Source: Spirodela intermedia
Lineage: Eukaryota; Streptophyta; Magnoliopsida; Alismatales; Araceae
Direction of reading: 5' to 3'
DNA: 64,000 bases
Assembly (NCBI GenBank): GCA_902729315.2
Contig: LR746272.1
Span: forward strand, 8,922,327-8,986,326
Below, in pieces: positions 24,944-39,701 of the stretch. The stretch's first letter is position 1. Each line of letters begins with the position of its first letter. The position numbers and the translations under genes were made by a program. Below the pieces are notes generated by a model. The model was not told the origin of the DNA. It ran no database searches and was given only the letters and a program-made list of their open reading frames with translations.

Positions 24944-25482
24944 TCCACCTTCCTTGATTGAAACCCCTCATGCAACGAGGGCAGAGCCCGGCCGAGTCCC
25001 CCCTTTCCTTCCAGGGTGTCCTGCGGAGAATAACTCACCCCGGAGATGCCTTCGGTGACATCCGACTGTAGATGTCGCAGTTTATCCAATTGGGCATTCG
25101 ATGGGTTCGGAGAGTGTTTTCTCTTGCCTCTGCCCCACTCCCTGATCAGACTCTGGCCCTGCTTGCTCTCGTCTCTTCGCAGCCGACGAGGGACCCTGGT
25201 CGTCGCAAACGTCTAGAACTCACCTGCGAGAGATTTTTCGATTCCCGGCGGTCGTTTTCTCCTCGGGTTTCAACCAGCCGTTCTTTGCTGAAGCTTCGGA
25301 TATCTGTGAAAAGCCGAGCTGGCCGCCGCATCGCGGGGATTTCGATCAATTCTCTCTCTTGCTCGCTCAGATTTCGTCCCAACTCGGCACGTCCTTCGCA
25401 TTTCAAGGCTATGAAGACTCGCTGACGACTGAAAGATTTTCTCTTTCCAGGGCCTGCTTTTTTCTCAAGCCCTTCGGAGAAG

Positions 25483-28016
25483 ATGGGAATCTTTCACCAG
25501 GATGCCGTCATCGAGGAGTTCGAAGCGCTGACCAACAACGTGGGGAAGGTCCAGAGGGAGACCCTCAAGATGATCCTCGAAGAGAATAGCGAAGCGGAAT
25601 ACCTGCAGAGCCTGGGGCTGGGAGGGCGAACCGATCCCGAGAGCTTCAAGGCCTGCGTTCCCCTCGTCTCCCACCCTGATCTGGAAAGCTATATTCGCAG
25701 AATTGCAGCTGGGGAGTCTTCTCCCATTCTCACTGGGAAGCCCATAACATCCATTACCTATACGTAAGACCTTCCCGCTGACATGTCCACGGGTGCTGGG
25801 CCTAGTTCATTTCCCCAGCTGGGATTTATTATCTGCTGCTTCTGACATTACTTGTGCTGTCCGACGCTTCCAGCTCTGGAACCACCCAAGGGAGGCCCAA
25901 GTACGTCCCTTTCAATGACTTTCTGATTCAGAATACGATGCAGGCATTCCGAACGTCGTTTGCTTTCAGAAACAAGTAAGCGGCTCATCTCTCTCCTTTA
26001 AGAGTTTAGGTATTCTTCTAGTTTCGATGATCTATTTTTCTCTCCTCCTTTTTTATTCGTCTGCCTCGAGTTTGAACTGGGTGATTTCTGGACGAGGTCT
26101 GCAGTCTGATTACCCCGTTCGGTGGCTTGTGTTTTCTAATCGACTGGAGCTGCACCGGGAGAGGCTTAGCCGTTGGGTTCTCGAGTTTTTTTCTCTTTTT
26201 TTGAAGTCGATTTTCCCTGAACTTGAGATCTACCTTTCGTGAGCGATTTTCCAAGAAATCCCATTTCCATTTTTGGGGTTCACTTTGTCGGTATCCCTCG
26301 TCGGACTCAGTGAAGAGAGTGCGGGGTATAATCTAGTTTCTTTCCCAAAAATATTCATCGCGTCCCCCCAGATATTCATTTAATCGACTGTGATCCCATG
26401 GCGGTTCTGCTCTCTCTTGGATCCGCCGGCTGGTTGTAAAAACTTGAGCAGTACCACCGTCAAGTGCATTGTTAAATAATCAGTAGTCCAACGGCGCTGA
26501 TTCTGTGAAGGCGTACGATGTTCCTCGAGAGTTCTCTTGAATGGATGCCCGACCCGTTTTCGTTCTGTTTTCTAGGGTGTTCCCCCTTGGAGATGGAAGA
26601 GCCCTGCAGTTCATCTACGGCAGCCAGGAAGTTCGGACGAGCGGGGGCATCGTGGCCTTCAACGGCACCACAAACATCTTCCGCAGTGAGCAATTCAAGC
26701 GCACCATGAGAGACACCCAGTCTCAGACCTGCAGCCCCTATGAAGTCATCTTCGGCCGTAGCTTCGAGCAGTCCCTCTACTGCCATCTCTTATGCGGGCT
26801 TCTCTCATACCAGGAGGTCCAGTTCGTCTCTTCCTCCTTCGCCCACTGCATCGTCCAGGCATTCAGAACGTTCGAGCTTATCTGGGAAGAGCTCTGCGCG
26901 AACATCAGGGATGGGGTCCTCTCTAGCAAGATCACGGACCCTTCCATGAAGGCCGCCGTCTCCAAGCTGCTGACCCCCAATCCCCGGCTGGCGGACGAGA
27001 TCTACACCAAATGCAAGGGCCTGAGCAACTGGTTTGGGTTGATCCCCGCGCTCTGGCCGAACGCGAAATACGTCTATGGCGTAATGACCGGGTCGATGGA
27101 GCCATATCTGAAGAAGCTGAGACATTATGCCGGGGATCTCCCGCTCTTGAGTGCCGATTATGGGTCGTCGGAGGGCATGATCGGGGTTAACATCAATCCT
27201 GAGCTTCCCCCTGAGGAGGTGAGGTTCGCGGTGATCCCCGACATCGGGTACTTCGAGTTCATCCCCATTGCGACGAAGAGCGGGGAGAAGCCGGCCGTAG
27301 AAGCTGAGCCGATCGGTCTCGAGGAGATCGAGCTCGGGAAGGAGTACGAAGTCATAATCACGAACTTCGCCGGTGAGTGTTGCAGGCGTCGACTGTTATC
27401 GGTAGATAAATGAGGATTTGTCGTAGGAGAAAGTGTTCCAATCTTCCTTCCTGTTGTTTCGCGTGGTGGTGCAGGTCTGTACAGGTACAGGCTGGGAGAT
27501 GTGGTGAGGGTGGGGGGCTTCCACAACAGCACGCCGGAGCTCCAGTTCGTGTGCCGCCGCGGCCTGGTGCTCAACGTCAACGTAGACAAGAACACGGAGA
27601 GGGACCTGCAGCTGGCGGTGCAGGAGGCCTCCAAGCTGGCGGCGGCTGAGAAGCTGGAGGTCGTCGATTTCTCCAGCTGCGTTGACCGCTCGGCGGAACC
27701 CGGTCACTATGTCATCTTCTGGGAGCTCTGCGGCGAGGCCAGGGAAAGCGTCCTCCGCAGCTGTGCGGACTGTTTGGACCGCTCCTTCTTAGACGCCGGT
27801 TACAAGTGCTCGAGGAAGGCGAAGGGCATCGCCCCACTGGAGCTCCGCATAGTCCGGCCAGGCACCTTCCGTAAGGTCCTCAAGCACTACACCAACCAGG
27901 GCGCTGCCATGAGCCAGTTCAAGAACCCGCGCTTCGTCGGCGCCACCAACGCGGCGGTCCTCCGCATCCTCTGCGACGGCGTCGTCCAGAGCTTCTCCAG
28001 CACGGCCTACGACTGA
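25483..28016 (+). CDS. GH3: GH3-family acyl-acid amido synthetase, complete (JAR1-like group I probable)
   Basis: Four exons: 25,483-25,763, 25,874-25,975, 26,576-27,372 and 27,475-28,016, all with GT-AG borders and compatible phases. They give 573 residues, normal for the family. The start ATG gives MGIFHQDAVIEEFEAL, the usual GH3 N-terminus. The three ATP/AMP-binding motifs are visible: TSGTTQGRPK (first Ser replaced by Thr), YGSSEG and YRLGDVV. Also typical are the SILTGKP, FRTSFAFRN, LTPNP and NAKYVYG blocks. GH3 enzymes adenylate a carboxylic hormone and conjugate it to an amino acid in the cytosol; the overall resemblance is strongest to JAR1-like members that make jasmonoyl-isoleucine, but the acyl substrate cannot be settled by eye. 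It sits alone in the spacer of the inverted repeat. Its 3' half is duplicated at the left window edge. Confidence 0.93.
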
Positions 28017-28892
28017 GGCGGCCGTCGCAGGGTTGTTGTAACCACTACAAGCGTGTGGGCTGTGATCAGTGGTGGGAGCTCGCTCATCGTCGAGGTCGGC
28101 GCCGCATCTTCCCACCGTCTGGCCCGTCCATCGAGCCATCCATTGCACGTGAATGGGATGTCGTAAGGAAAGCTGACTCCCGTGATATTTCTGGTCGTAG
28201 GACGTTGCGTAGATTCGTCGTGTTAAAGCTACGCTGCATGGAGATCATAAGAAGGTCGGTTGTAAGGAAAGTTTGCCCATTACTTAAAATATCGTTGGGA
28301 CACTTGTTCGTATCTTGTTGTGGCTGTGGCCATATTCAGACAGTTTTGGGTTTGGGCCCGCGGACATAAATGAGAGCGGCTACATCTCGGGAGACAGATT
28401 TCCTTTCTAACGACACACGTGGGGTGCAAAAGAAGCTCGTCGAGTCAAAGTCAGAGACGCCCGGAGTCCCACCGCACGAGATCAGCAAACTCCCAAAACA
28501 GCAACGAAACTAATCCTGCTCACCATCCTCCTAGATTACCGAGTACATCGTCAATTTATTCGTCATCTTAAGCCTGTGATTATCTTCCCCAGCCATCCAG
28601 TCTAGAGCTTGAATATTTTCTGTACCCATCTCGAGAGAGAAGCTGACCCTCGTCGAAGAAGATGCTTCGGAATAGCCTGTAGTTTCGGATCGGAGGAACG
28701 AGTCATAGCCTGTAGTTTATTTGACTCACCTTCGTAATTATCGTACAGACACGTATGGTACAGTTAGCTCTCCGGTCCAACGAGACTCGGAGTTCGCTCC
28801 CCACTCTCACGAGAAGAGCTGAGGCGGGCCTCGCTACTCTCGTTCTCTCTTAATCGACTGCACGGCTGAGAGTGAGAGTGAGTGAGCGAGTG

Positions 28893-28938
<46 letters not shown>

Positions 28939-30297
28939 TGAGAATGCCAGCGTGAAGGGAGAATTGCAAACCTTGAACGGTGACCTAAACTGTACCAAAC
29001 AAAGCCTTCTTGCCTCCCAGATTGAGAATGGAAAACTTAGGAAAGATTTAGAGAAATCCATGCGATTACAAGCTATAATTTGCCAAAAGTATGAAGCTCT
29101 CATTCTTGAAAATTTTTAACGGTCCTGAAGAAGTTGGGAGAGGCAGGTGGACTTGTAGAAACGTACAAAGTCGAAGGTGAAGGATTGAAATATGAGATAT
29201 CAATCTGAAAACATGCAAATAGAGTTTTAAAGCAGGTACTGGAAGCTGTGGTACTGCCAGTGGATGATCTAAATCGGAAACTAATATCCAAAAATGAACA
29301 AAAAGGCTCCTTAGGCTCTGAAAATGCTACATTATTAGATAAGATTGAGCTGGCAGATAAAATTGCTAGGGATCTCAGAGCTGAATCTGACCTGTACTTG
29401 AAAATAGCAAATGAAAGGTCAGCTGAGAATGCAAAGCTGGTGGCAGAGAATGAAAATCTGGAGGCTGAAAAGGAAGCAGCTACTAAACAGATGGTCGATC
29501 TGGTCAAGAGATGTTTAACGTTTGAGGAAGATGCCAACACCCTGAAGTCTGAAATGCAAGGGATCACATTGAAGATGGAAGTGCACGAGAAACACCCATC
29601 GAAAAACTGATGACAGAATGTGTAACTCTTGAAAGATGAAAAATCAAGACTACTGGGCGAAAATTAAGGCTTGAACTCGCAGACGAGACCCATCGGTGAT
29701 GAGAGAGCGTCATTTTCTTTGGAGCACGATGAGGCTGTCAATAAGTTAAAAAAGATTCAAGAGAACGCGGACATAGTGTCAAAAGAGTTAGAAATATCAA
29801 ATATTGAGAAGACTGAGCTGCAGGTTAAGTATGATGGCCTCAATACGGAATTAGAAGGCCGCCGCTACCTGTGAAGTGTCCGACCTGAGGAAGATAATAC
29901 GAGCATTACGAGAAGACAAGTCGGCAGCTTCCATAGAAAATTCCGTCCTTTTGAGCAGGACACTAGCATTTGAGAATGAGATGCATGAGTTAAAGGCCGA
30001 TAAAGAACGCCTCGAAAGTGATAATTCTGTCTTAAAGGAGAAAATTGATGATCCTGCTCACAAACTAGAATCTGTCGAAGAAGCAAAAAACATGCTGGAA
30101 TCAGAGAAAGCATCGGCACTAACCAAACTCGGGGAATCAGAAAGCAGCCTAAAAAGGATTATAGATGAAGCAGAACAACTGAGGAAGGAGATTCGTGTAT
30201 TTCATAAGGATCAGCTTGACTCACAAGTTAAGCTGTCTGATCTTGAAAAGCAGTTTCAGGACAAAGAGGCCGACTTCTTATCTCTTGAGCAGAAGCT
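27246..30297 (+). repeat. Direct repeat unit, copy C (partner 1-3,053)
   Basis: Contains the GH3 3' end, its flank and most of the coiled-coil pseudogene. It overlaps the start of inverted-repeat arm 2 (28,201), so this stretch takes part in both a direct and an inverted duplication. Confidence 0.92.
28896..28935. repeat. (GA)n microsatellite
   Basis: GA tract before coiled-coil copy C, one base shorter at its left edge than the two other copies. Confidence 0.95.
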
Positions 30298-30692
30298 TGA
30301 AGAAGCGATAGCTGAGATATAGACTTCGACAACTTACGCAAGCAACCTGCAATAGCAGTTGATACAGCGTTTATCCAGATCAACGAGTTAAAAGAACCGG
30401 TGAAGACTATGACTAATGAGGCTACGGAGAAGCAAAGTCTCGCAGAGAAGTTGGAAAGTGAACTCACAGGCAAAGTCCTCACGCAGGAGATGATGTTGCA
30501 AGAGCAGAAGGTTTGTCTCGATGAGTTGTCTGCAAACTATAAGTTTCTTGGGAGTTAACTCCTAGAGTCTTCCAGCGATCTCGAGGTTTCACAAGGGAGG
30601 ATTGTCGAGCTAGAGAAAAGGAGATAATTCTGTCGCTATAGGGAGTTGTCCAGGAACAGAAACTACAGCTGAATAGATTGGAGGAGAACTTC
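28936..30692 (+). pseudogene. Coiled-coil protein pseudogene, copy C (arm 2)
   Basis: Plus-strand mirror of copy B, with the same internal stops (near 29,119, 29,610, 29,872 and 30,322). After the AAGCTT at 30,294-30,299 it carries the EEAIAEI segment and further broken coiled-coil sequence, and is cut off by the copia LTR at 30,693. Because it follows the complete GH3 gene at about 900 bp, the original gene order was GH3 then coiled-coil gene, both on the same strand. Confidence 0.72.
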
Positions 30693-31690
<998 letters not shown>

Positions 31691-32103
31691 ATGATTCACA
31701 CCTGGAGGACTTTAGCATGTTTACCTAATCATTCTATCTAGTATGTTGACCCACTATGTCAACCCCAATAAGCCTATATAGACTCGTTTCTGACTGTGTA
31801 GACCTACTATACCCAGATTTAGTAGAAATTATTTTAAAATATACAAAATCTTGAAACCTATTAAATTCTAAGTTGGTTAGTGCTATTAAGTCCATTGATG
31901 TCAGTTGAAGTCGTATAGACTTCAATGCAAATTATAAAACTTCAATGGAACCTAAATATGTAGTCGTCACAGATTGGAGTACGTATAATAGACCAAATCA
32001 TTATAAGCTATGTGTTTATGGGAGTCTAAAAGGATTCAAAGAAAATTTCATTGATATATACAAATGTGCTTCAGTAATCTCCTGAAGAAGAGATAACCGA
32101 CAT
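31691..32103 (+). repeat. RLK 3'-flank module (arm 2 copy)
   Basis: Mirror of 18,543-18,955 and similar to 59,040-59,443 downstream of RLK3. It marks the former 3' end of a lost receptor-kinase gene. Confidence 0.75.
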
Positions 32104-32180
32104 GTGCTGCAGAAGGGCGCCCTACTCGAGCTGATGAACCCCGCCCGGGGTGCCAACTTGTCGATGAAGCTCAGCATCTC
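32104..32180 (+). pseudogene. Receptor-kinase last-exon fragment (relic, arm 2)
   Basis: Plus-strand mirror of 18,466-18,542: GALLELMNPARGANLS corresponds to the start of the final kinase exon in RLK2 and RLK3. Only this fragment of the exon remains. Confidence 0.8.
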
Positions 32181-32421
32181 AGACGTGGACTCCGGTACCC
32201 TGCTAATAAGTGGTCTCGGGCCGAAGGCGGTTGGACATTGGAGGGTGCTCTGGTGTTGGTCAGAGAACGCCAGGCGACTTAATGGTTTTCTGGAGTTGTT
32301 GCGAATGTCGCATGTTTCCGCTGGTTAAGAGTTGACGGCTTCCTTATAGAGGAGTGGTCAGATGTAAATAAAGCTGACGCCGCGCTAAGTTGGTGATCTA
32401 ATTTCACCTTAAATTGCGAGC

Positions 32422-32424
<3 letters not shown>

Positions 32425-32487
<63 letters not shown>
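32425..32487. repeat. (GA)n microsatellite
   Basis: Mirror of the CT tract at 18,159-18,221, same length. Confidence 0.95.
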
Positions 32488-32491
<4 letters not shown>

Positions 32492-32643
32492 CGGAGGATA
32501 TTTTAGTGCGAGCCACTGAACTAAAGGATCATGTGTTTTGGGAGTGTTAATGGGTAGTGCCTGTGGGCCCGGTTTACCGGTTATTGGCTCGTATATGGGC
32601 TCGTAGACACTCGTCAGTGCACCATGTGTCAGCAGATCTGGCC

Positions 32644-32647
<4 letters not shown>

Positions 32648-32703
<56 letters not shown>
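32648..32703. repeat. (TA)n microsatellite
   Basis: Mirror of 17,943-17,998, same length, followed by a GA-rich run. Confidence 0.95.
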
Positions 32704-32704
<1 letters not shown>

Positions 32705-32984
32705 GGAGGGAGGGGGAGAGAGGGAGAGAGGGAGAGAGAGAGAGAGCTGTGCTTTGCTGTCCCACACTGATTTTTGATTTTCATACAAGTCGGTGTGGAT
32801 AAAATTGAACATTCTTACGTCGGTGCTTCCAAAGTTGCCAACGCGTTCATTTATCTCATGGAAGGTGGCTTGCTCGAAAGCCCCCCCTCTGCATGGAAGT
32901 GGGGCTGTCTCCGCTGTCAATATCTGACCATCAGTGAAGGTGGCACGCTGTTTATTTACAAGCCAGCGAACGTTGGAAAAGGAA

Positions 32985-33180
32985 GCACGCAATGGCGGGT
33001 CCTCATCGGAAAAAAATACTTGCTGTGCAGCGGTCGTAAGGCTGCTGCGAGTGGCACCATTCATCCACCAACCCGCTCGATGTATATTTTTCAGGTAGAT
33101 CCGTTGACAAGTTCTTCCCTGCGATTAGTGCGGGGTTTTCCGGAATCGCTCGATTGCTGCCAAGATCCCTGATTAATTTG
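32985..33180 (+). pseudogene. Decayed LRR exons of a receptor kinase (relic, arm 2)
   Basis: Mirror of 17,466-17,661, resembling RLK exons 10-11. Reading rightward, a last-exon kinase fragment (32,104) comes before an LRR fragment, which is the order expected from two consecutive tandem genes that were mostly deleted. Confidence 0.7.
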
Positions 33181-35148
33181 GGAAATTGGCTAAGACTCGG
33201 AACAATTTTTAAAAAATAAACCCTAAAAAATAGTTCGAAATGGTCGTTGTGTCATGCACCTTCAAAATAGTTCCACCTTAAGAATATGCCAAATAGGCAC
33301 TGGCGTAAAACCTGTCAAATGGTCCTCATCTATTAAAATAAGTTTCTAATCAGCCCAAATATCTATCAAATGGCCTTCATCAGGCTTTGATCCGAAAAGC
33401 TATAAGATAGGCAGCATATTATACGGCCTTGAACAAACTTTAGCCTTTGATGATAATAAATAGCGGTATAATTAACTTTAAAATACTGAAAAGAATATTT
33501 AATAAAAACATTGTAAATACCAATAATTATGTCTGTCAGCACATCATGTACATTTTGAGACAATAAAAAATCAATAATTAATACATCAGAATAAGGTATA
33601 AAAATACCAGACTATTACTTTATCTATGTGGTCTGAAATAGTACATTACTTTTCAAGAGATTTACATAACATTATAAATAATAAAATACATCCACATTTA
33701 CATCATCATAATTAGAAAAAGTTCTTTTCCTTTCTATTTTTCGTTTGTCCCAAAACATTTAGTACTGTTAGAGAGATAATATGACAGTCATGTGTATTGG
33801 CAATAGTCTTTTAAATACAATTATCATAGATATCATCCCCTTTATTGTCAACAACAAAGTTAAAAAGGATGGAATACAACAATCATAATGGCCAAGATAG
33901 CCCGAGTGCTAGATAGATATGTTAAAAAAAGTCAATGTTCTCCTCAAGAGAAGATTGAATATTACAGCAAAAGTGGAATGTTAGTTCTTGTAAAATAGAA
34001 GCAAGAGCATGCATTAATGGAGTGAGAATTATAAGTTGAGAAGGTTAAGCAGAAAGTCTCTATTAGAGAATGTGAATGCGAGATAGAGAAAAGAATGGAT
34101 AATGCTACCAAGGTCGATTGATCAGATGGCTAACTACTTCATTGTTGGCAAGAGTAAGTCTAATAAATTAGGTTTTAATCAAATAAGTCAACATGAAAGT
34201 AATTTAAATTTTTTGGTAATTAATTTATTGTAAGTAAGATAATTAAGAGTTTATTTATTGCCAAGCATATAGTCTAATATAAACTGATGCAATGGATACT
34301 TATTTCGTTTAAAAATTACCTTAAAAAAAGCTTGAGCTCTCATACATTCCAATAGAAATTTAATGGAAAACAATTACTCATTAAAAACACAAATTATATG
34401 CTTTTTATAAGAAACAAGCACAAAATAAATTCGAAATATGTACGGAATCCAAGCTTATTGAACTTTTAATACATAAAAGGACAATTGAAGAGGAAGAATA
34501 GTGGGCCAACTAATATTCATATCATCATATGTTGGAACATATGATCTAAGATTATTGCTACTTCAATATAAGTTGGAATTCTGCTCAGAGATAAGGTAAT
34601 AAATTTCAGCAAGTTTGAATTAGATATACTTCAATCTCTCACCGAGCGTAAGCGGACTTGTTTTTATGAGCGCTGTTAGGGATGTCTTGATAGTATGTTC
34701 ATATAAACATTTATCATCTAAAATCTCTCACCGATCTACCCCTTCCGTGAGGTCGTCACCCAAGTTGGCAACAGCTCCCGTCTCGCCTGGCCGGCAACAG
34801 CAGCCGCGGCTGGCGGTCTTCACCGTCGTGCTTTCGCGCGGACGAGGAGTTTTAAAATTCCTAATTATCCGCTATCGCGCCGTTGAACTCGGACAACTCC
34901 CTCCCCCAGACGGATTCCTACACGCTGGCACCACCCTAAAGTCAGAGCCCCCCTCTGCTCCTTATTACCTCTCTGTTCTCGGTCAACGCCGCATGGCGTC
35001 AACTCCATCCCCGGCCATCCCTCCCTCCCTCCCTCCCTCCCTCTCACCTGCTCGAGGAGACCACGGGGAGTCCCAGTTTGCTTCGTTGCTCACCCCCAAC
35101 CTCCCCGTTCTTCCACCGGAAGGCGGCGCGACGAGGACGGTGCGCGAG
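33181..35148. other. AT-rich intergenic DNA and RLK2 leader
   Basis: Mirror of 15,498-17,465. No gene is seen in 33,181-34,660. The last few hundred bases are the RLK2 5' leader with a (CCCT)n-like tract at 35,017-35,042. Confidence 0.55.
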
Positions 35149-35330
35149 ATGAGAGCAGCTGGTCCGGCGGGGCTCCCCCGAGCTCTGTTTCTTTTCCTCC
35201 TCTCGGCGGCGACTCTGAACTGTTGTCTCCAGGGCCCGGGAGCCCACGGGCAGTCTCTCCCCAGGAGGAACGTGAGTTATGCCATCCTCCTCCGCTCTGC
35301 TCCTCCTCGCAGTGGGATCGCCAGGAGCTG

Positions 35331-35362
<32 letters not shown>

Positions 35363-38300
35363 CTCTCTCTCAATCTCAACTTCTCTCTCGTCCTCTCAAG
35401 CCTGGAGGGTGTGGCGACCATCGCTCAGCTTTCTCGGGGCAAAAAATTTCCTCTCTTTGCCCGCATCGAGTAAGAAATTCCCTAAGAAATCTCAAAACTT
35501 TCAAAACATATTCAGATACAGAACCATCTTCGACCTCCATTCGCAATAATGCCGATATCAGGAATTTATTTTTCCATTATTACAAAAAGTAAAACATTAT
35601 TATAGATACTATTTATTCCCTGTAACTGCATCTCTCTCTCTCTCCCCTCTGTATATATATACAAATATATGTAATTCTAATAACCGCCGGTGGCAACCGC
35701 GCGGGAACGTTCAGTCGAAGCGCTCCAGCAGATCGCTTTAAAGCTGAAGATATTGGAGTGGGACTTCGACAAAGATCCTTGCACCCAATGGCCAAAGGAA
35801 AGCAGTGACCTCTACGTCCACAATGTCACCTGCCAGGAAATCACCACGACCACCACGAACGCGACCACGAATGCGACCACGAACACCACCGCCTGGCATG
35901 TCGTCAGCATGTATACCCCAGCCGCTGTCCCCTCCTGAGTGGCATTCCCGTTATCTGGTCTCGTCGATGTCCGACTATAGCTGATTCGTTTTTGTTGGGA
36001 CGAAATTGTGCTCAGCGAAATCAAGGGGGCTAATATGACCGGGGTGCTGCCGGATGAGTTCGGCAGGCTCAGTCACCTATCCTCGATGTAAGTTCGCCGT
36101 CCAAATGTCTTGTGTTTCTCCATTCTTTCTTTCGAAAATTGAGGAACCAAACCCCGCTCTCAATTTTTGTAACCTCTGAATCGGCGGAACTGGACAGTGA
36201 CCTCTCTCGGAACTACATCAAAGGCTCCATACCCGCCGCTAATTGGACTTCCCTTCCCCTGAAAATCTTGTAAGTCACCACCATTCCGATCCTTCCATCC
36301 CCGTCAACGCAAAGTCGATTTCTTTATTCCGCATTCTAGGAGGTGGCTGATCTAACCAAGGGCTTTGTTGTTTACCATTGCAGAAACCTTCTGGCAAACC
36401 GTATCTCAGGTGCGATTCCTGAGGAGATAGGCAAGATTGGAGCGCTTGAAGTCCTGTAAGGACGTTATATCCTGTTCGTTGAAGACATTTTATCACTAAC
36501 CGGAATTATATATTGGTAATAGATGTTGATCGACATGTTTTATTCTTATTGCATGCTTTAATTGAAGTTTCCTGGAGAGCAATATGCTGCAAGGGCCTCT
36601 TCCTCGTACCCTCGGAAGTTTGACCAACTTAAGCAGACTGTAAGCGCATAGTTTACGGAAGATTGTTCTCCATTAATTGAATTGTCTCCTTTACGTGAAT
36701 CAAAGAGAAGAGAAGAAACTGTAGGTAGAATCATCGTAACTTATGTGACTAGTTAAAGAAAATAAGTGACACCGGTTTACGCCATTTCAGCCTTCTTCCC
36801 TGCAACAACTTTTCCGGTGAGCTTCCAGAAACACTGGGCAACCTAAGGAACTTGACAGACGTGTACGGTTCCTGCTCTTATATTTGTTGGATTCTATCAT
36901 GAAATTAGGAACTATTTTAGAATTAATTATCGGTGCGGGGTAATGTTTTTCAGTAGGCTAGATGGAACCGAGATATCAGGGAAGATACCAAGCTTCATTG
37001 GGAACTGGACCAAACTAGACAGACTGTAAGCTCACCTGTCTTTATGTTTCCTTTCCCAGCGCAGTTTATCATCTGAAGAGGATATGCTTACTATATGGCA
37101 TTCTCATTGGGTATAGTACATTTTTCTAATCTCGCAGTGACATGCAAGGAACACTTATGGAGGGTCCATTTCCACCCGAGTTCTCTTTATTGCAGAGCAT
37201 AACGGAGTTGTGCGTGTGACTCTACTCTTTTCCCGTAATCAGGGCCGTTGTCTGTGGTAGTTCAGTATAGTGATAATAGATATGTTGGCTTTCCTTTTGT
37301 AGGAGAGTCTCTGACCTGAAAAATGCGGGCGGTAGCTTCCCTCCCCTTGAGAAACTGATAAATCTGGAACAATTGTAAGACTGCGAACGGCATTTATCCA
37401 TCCGCATTAATATACTTTTGACGATTTGTTGATTGGTTTTCTGTGTGAACAATGTCAGGGTCCTCCGAAATTGCTCAATTTCTGGCAGCATCCCGGATTA
37501 CATTGGCACATTTACTAAACTGCAAACCCTGTACAGCTCCTTGAACCCAAATGTTTGCATAATATATGTTGTTTAAATGGTGATCATGTTTGCATTTGAC
37601 AGTTTTGAGATATTTTAGGCTAAAAGTCAGTTTCTATGATGCCCTGAACGAGCGGTGATATGCTGCATCTTTGCATGGGTTAAGAACATCTGCATGTGAT
37701 TGGCATGCTTATGTTAGGGCTCAGCAGTGTCTTAGGGCACTACCCAGAATAACTTTGGACTTCCTCCCATGATGTATATTCTTGATTTGAAGCCATCAGT
37801 GAGCATGGATTTGAGTACAATCCTCTTTTTCTGGTCTGTTTATTTCCCAAACGAAGTTTAGGCGTCGATCTTGGCGCATATATTTGATCCAGGAACCCTT
37901 GTCTGACGATAGTACGTACATTGCCATTGATGTGGTCCTTCATAGCGTAGTTGCTAATTTCTCCTCTTCACCGCAAATTGTTTCAAAAAAAGGCTGTAGT
38001 TGAAAACTTAGATATATCATATGCCAGCAAAGAAGTCTGATGCACAAATTATCAGAGGTATGTAAATTAATTCAGATCTGCACTCCATTCTGGGGTGGAA
38101 CGTACGTTAATAAATGAGAATGTGGTCGTTACAATTTTAGTGGTATCAACCTTAGCAATTATTCCATGGTATGTACCTGCAAACAACCCTTAACAGGTTG
38201 GGAATTTTTACTAACCTTAATATTAAGAACTATTCACAGAAAATGAATGATTTTTTTGGTTAAAATTCTTGCACTCTTTTGGACTGCAAACTAGAACAAT

Positions 38301-39701
38301 TGTTGATGTCATGTTTACTTGCACACTTATTCTGCATCAATGATTTCATCCGCTCTTCTGGACTTCAAACTAGAACAATTTTTGATGTCATGTTTACTTT
38401 GCACGCTTATTCTGCATCAATGATTTCATGCAGCCATTGCTCATACTTTTTGATAAACCTGTGCTGCGGAGATCTGAGCTTTAATAATTTCACGGGTGAA
38501 ATACCAGGAAACTTTGAGAATCTTAGAAGGTTAACAACTATGTAAGTGACTGTGTTCGCTTTACTCAATGGTTCAACTAAATAACCTGCCGAAAATCAGG
38601 ACATCCATACCTTTTTCTTTGTATGCAATATTTTCGTAATAATTTTATCATATTGCACATTTTTAATTTTTCATCATCAGGTACCTTACAAGCAACAAAC
38701 TTACGGGATCAATACCTGATTGGATTAAGAGAGGCAAACAAAATATGTACGTTTGTCTTGCTGGAAATTTCTTAAATTTCATGTCCGAATAAGTTTTTGG
38801 TTGCGTAAGAATCATCTTCACAATATAACGTTAAAATTTCAGAGATATCTCTTACAATACATTCACCGATGTTTCATCTGCGCCAGATAACTGTGAGCAA
38901 GAATCAACGTAAGCATGTTTTTGTCTGGCGGACATATGGAATTGAATTCTTGTTTTTGGAAGTAAATAAGGTTTACATTACTTGCAGGAACTATGTTGCC
39001 AGCTTTTCGTCGACCACAAGTGACTCGTAGGTTTCTGACATTGTTGAAGTACATATTATATTATGGGTATCTCAGGTGTCCAAATCATTAATTCTCTCCA
39101 TTTAACCTTTGCAGGATAGCGTCATGTTTAAGAAAGGACCTCCCGTGTGATGGCACACCTAAAAGTGGGTATAAATCTCCTTTCTAGGAACAACTTCTTG
39201 ACCTTTCAGTTGGATTTTTTCTTTTGCGGGGTTGGAGTAAAACAACCCTATGATTTGAAAGTCTGACTTACGAACATGACGTTCTCTTGATTAATTTTTT
39301 ATTTAACTTTTTGGAATTTCTGCAGACTATAACCTTTTCATAAATTGTGGAGGCGAAAGTGTGACTGTTGACGGCAACGAATATGAACGTGACACATCAC
39401 CGGAAGGCGCATATCCAAGTTTAAGCTTTCTAGCAGCGGAAAGTGGGCTTATAGCAGTACAGGAAACTTTATTGGGGGAGGAAGCGACGCATCATTTGTA
39501 GCAGAAGCTACATCATTATTGACAATGACCAATGCAGAATTGTACAAAACTGCTCGTTTGAATCCGCTCTCTCTAAAATACTATGGTCTATGCTTGCAGC
39601 CAGGAAGTTATACAGTCCAACTGCACTTTGCTGAAATAGTTTTCACTTCTGGCCGGACATTTGTCAACGTTGGAAGGCGTGTGTTCGATGTATCAATCCA
39701 G
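35149..39701 (+). pseudogene. RLK2, 5' half: signal peptide, LRRs and malectin domain, inactivated
   Basis: Exons: 35,149-35,271 (signal peptide MRAAGPAGLPRALFLFLL); 35,715-35,910 (cap with DPCTQW and HNVTCQEI); LRR exons 36,016-36,087, 36,198-36,269, 36,384-36,455, 36,568-36,639, 36,791-36,862, 36,954-37,025, 37,138-37,209, 37,303-37,374, 37,459-37,530, 38,434-38,541, 38,681-38,746 and 38,843-38,908; linker 38,988-39,026 and 39,115-39,164; malectin 39,326-39,701. Exon 1 is 123 nt and ends in phase 0, but exon 2 needs a phase-1 donor as in RLK4 (124 nt), so splicing gives an early stop. The malectin exon has two extra bases (near 39,391), which cause a stop about 100 bp later. Both defects are shared with RLK1. 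The 3' half continues after the insert at 50,420. Confidence 0.88.
38276..38431. repeat. Tandem duplication of about 80 bp in RLK2 intron 11
   Basis: Mirror of 12,215-12,370. The usual acceptor before the LRR exon (GATCTGAGC) is missing; the nearest usable AG (38,432-38,433) keeps the frame but adds about a dozen unusual residues (HCSYFLINLCCG). Confidence 0.8.
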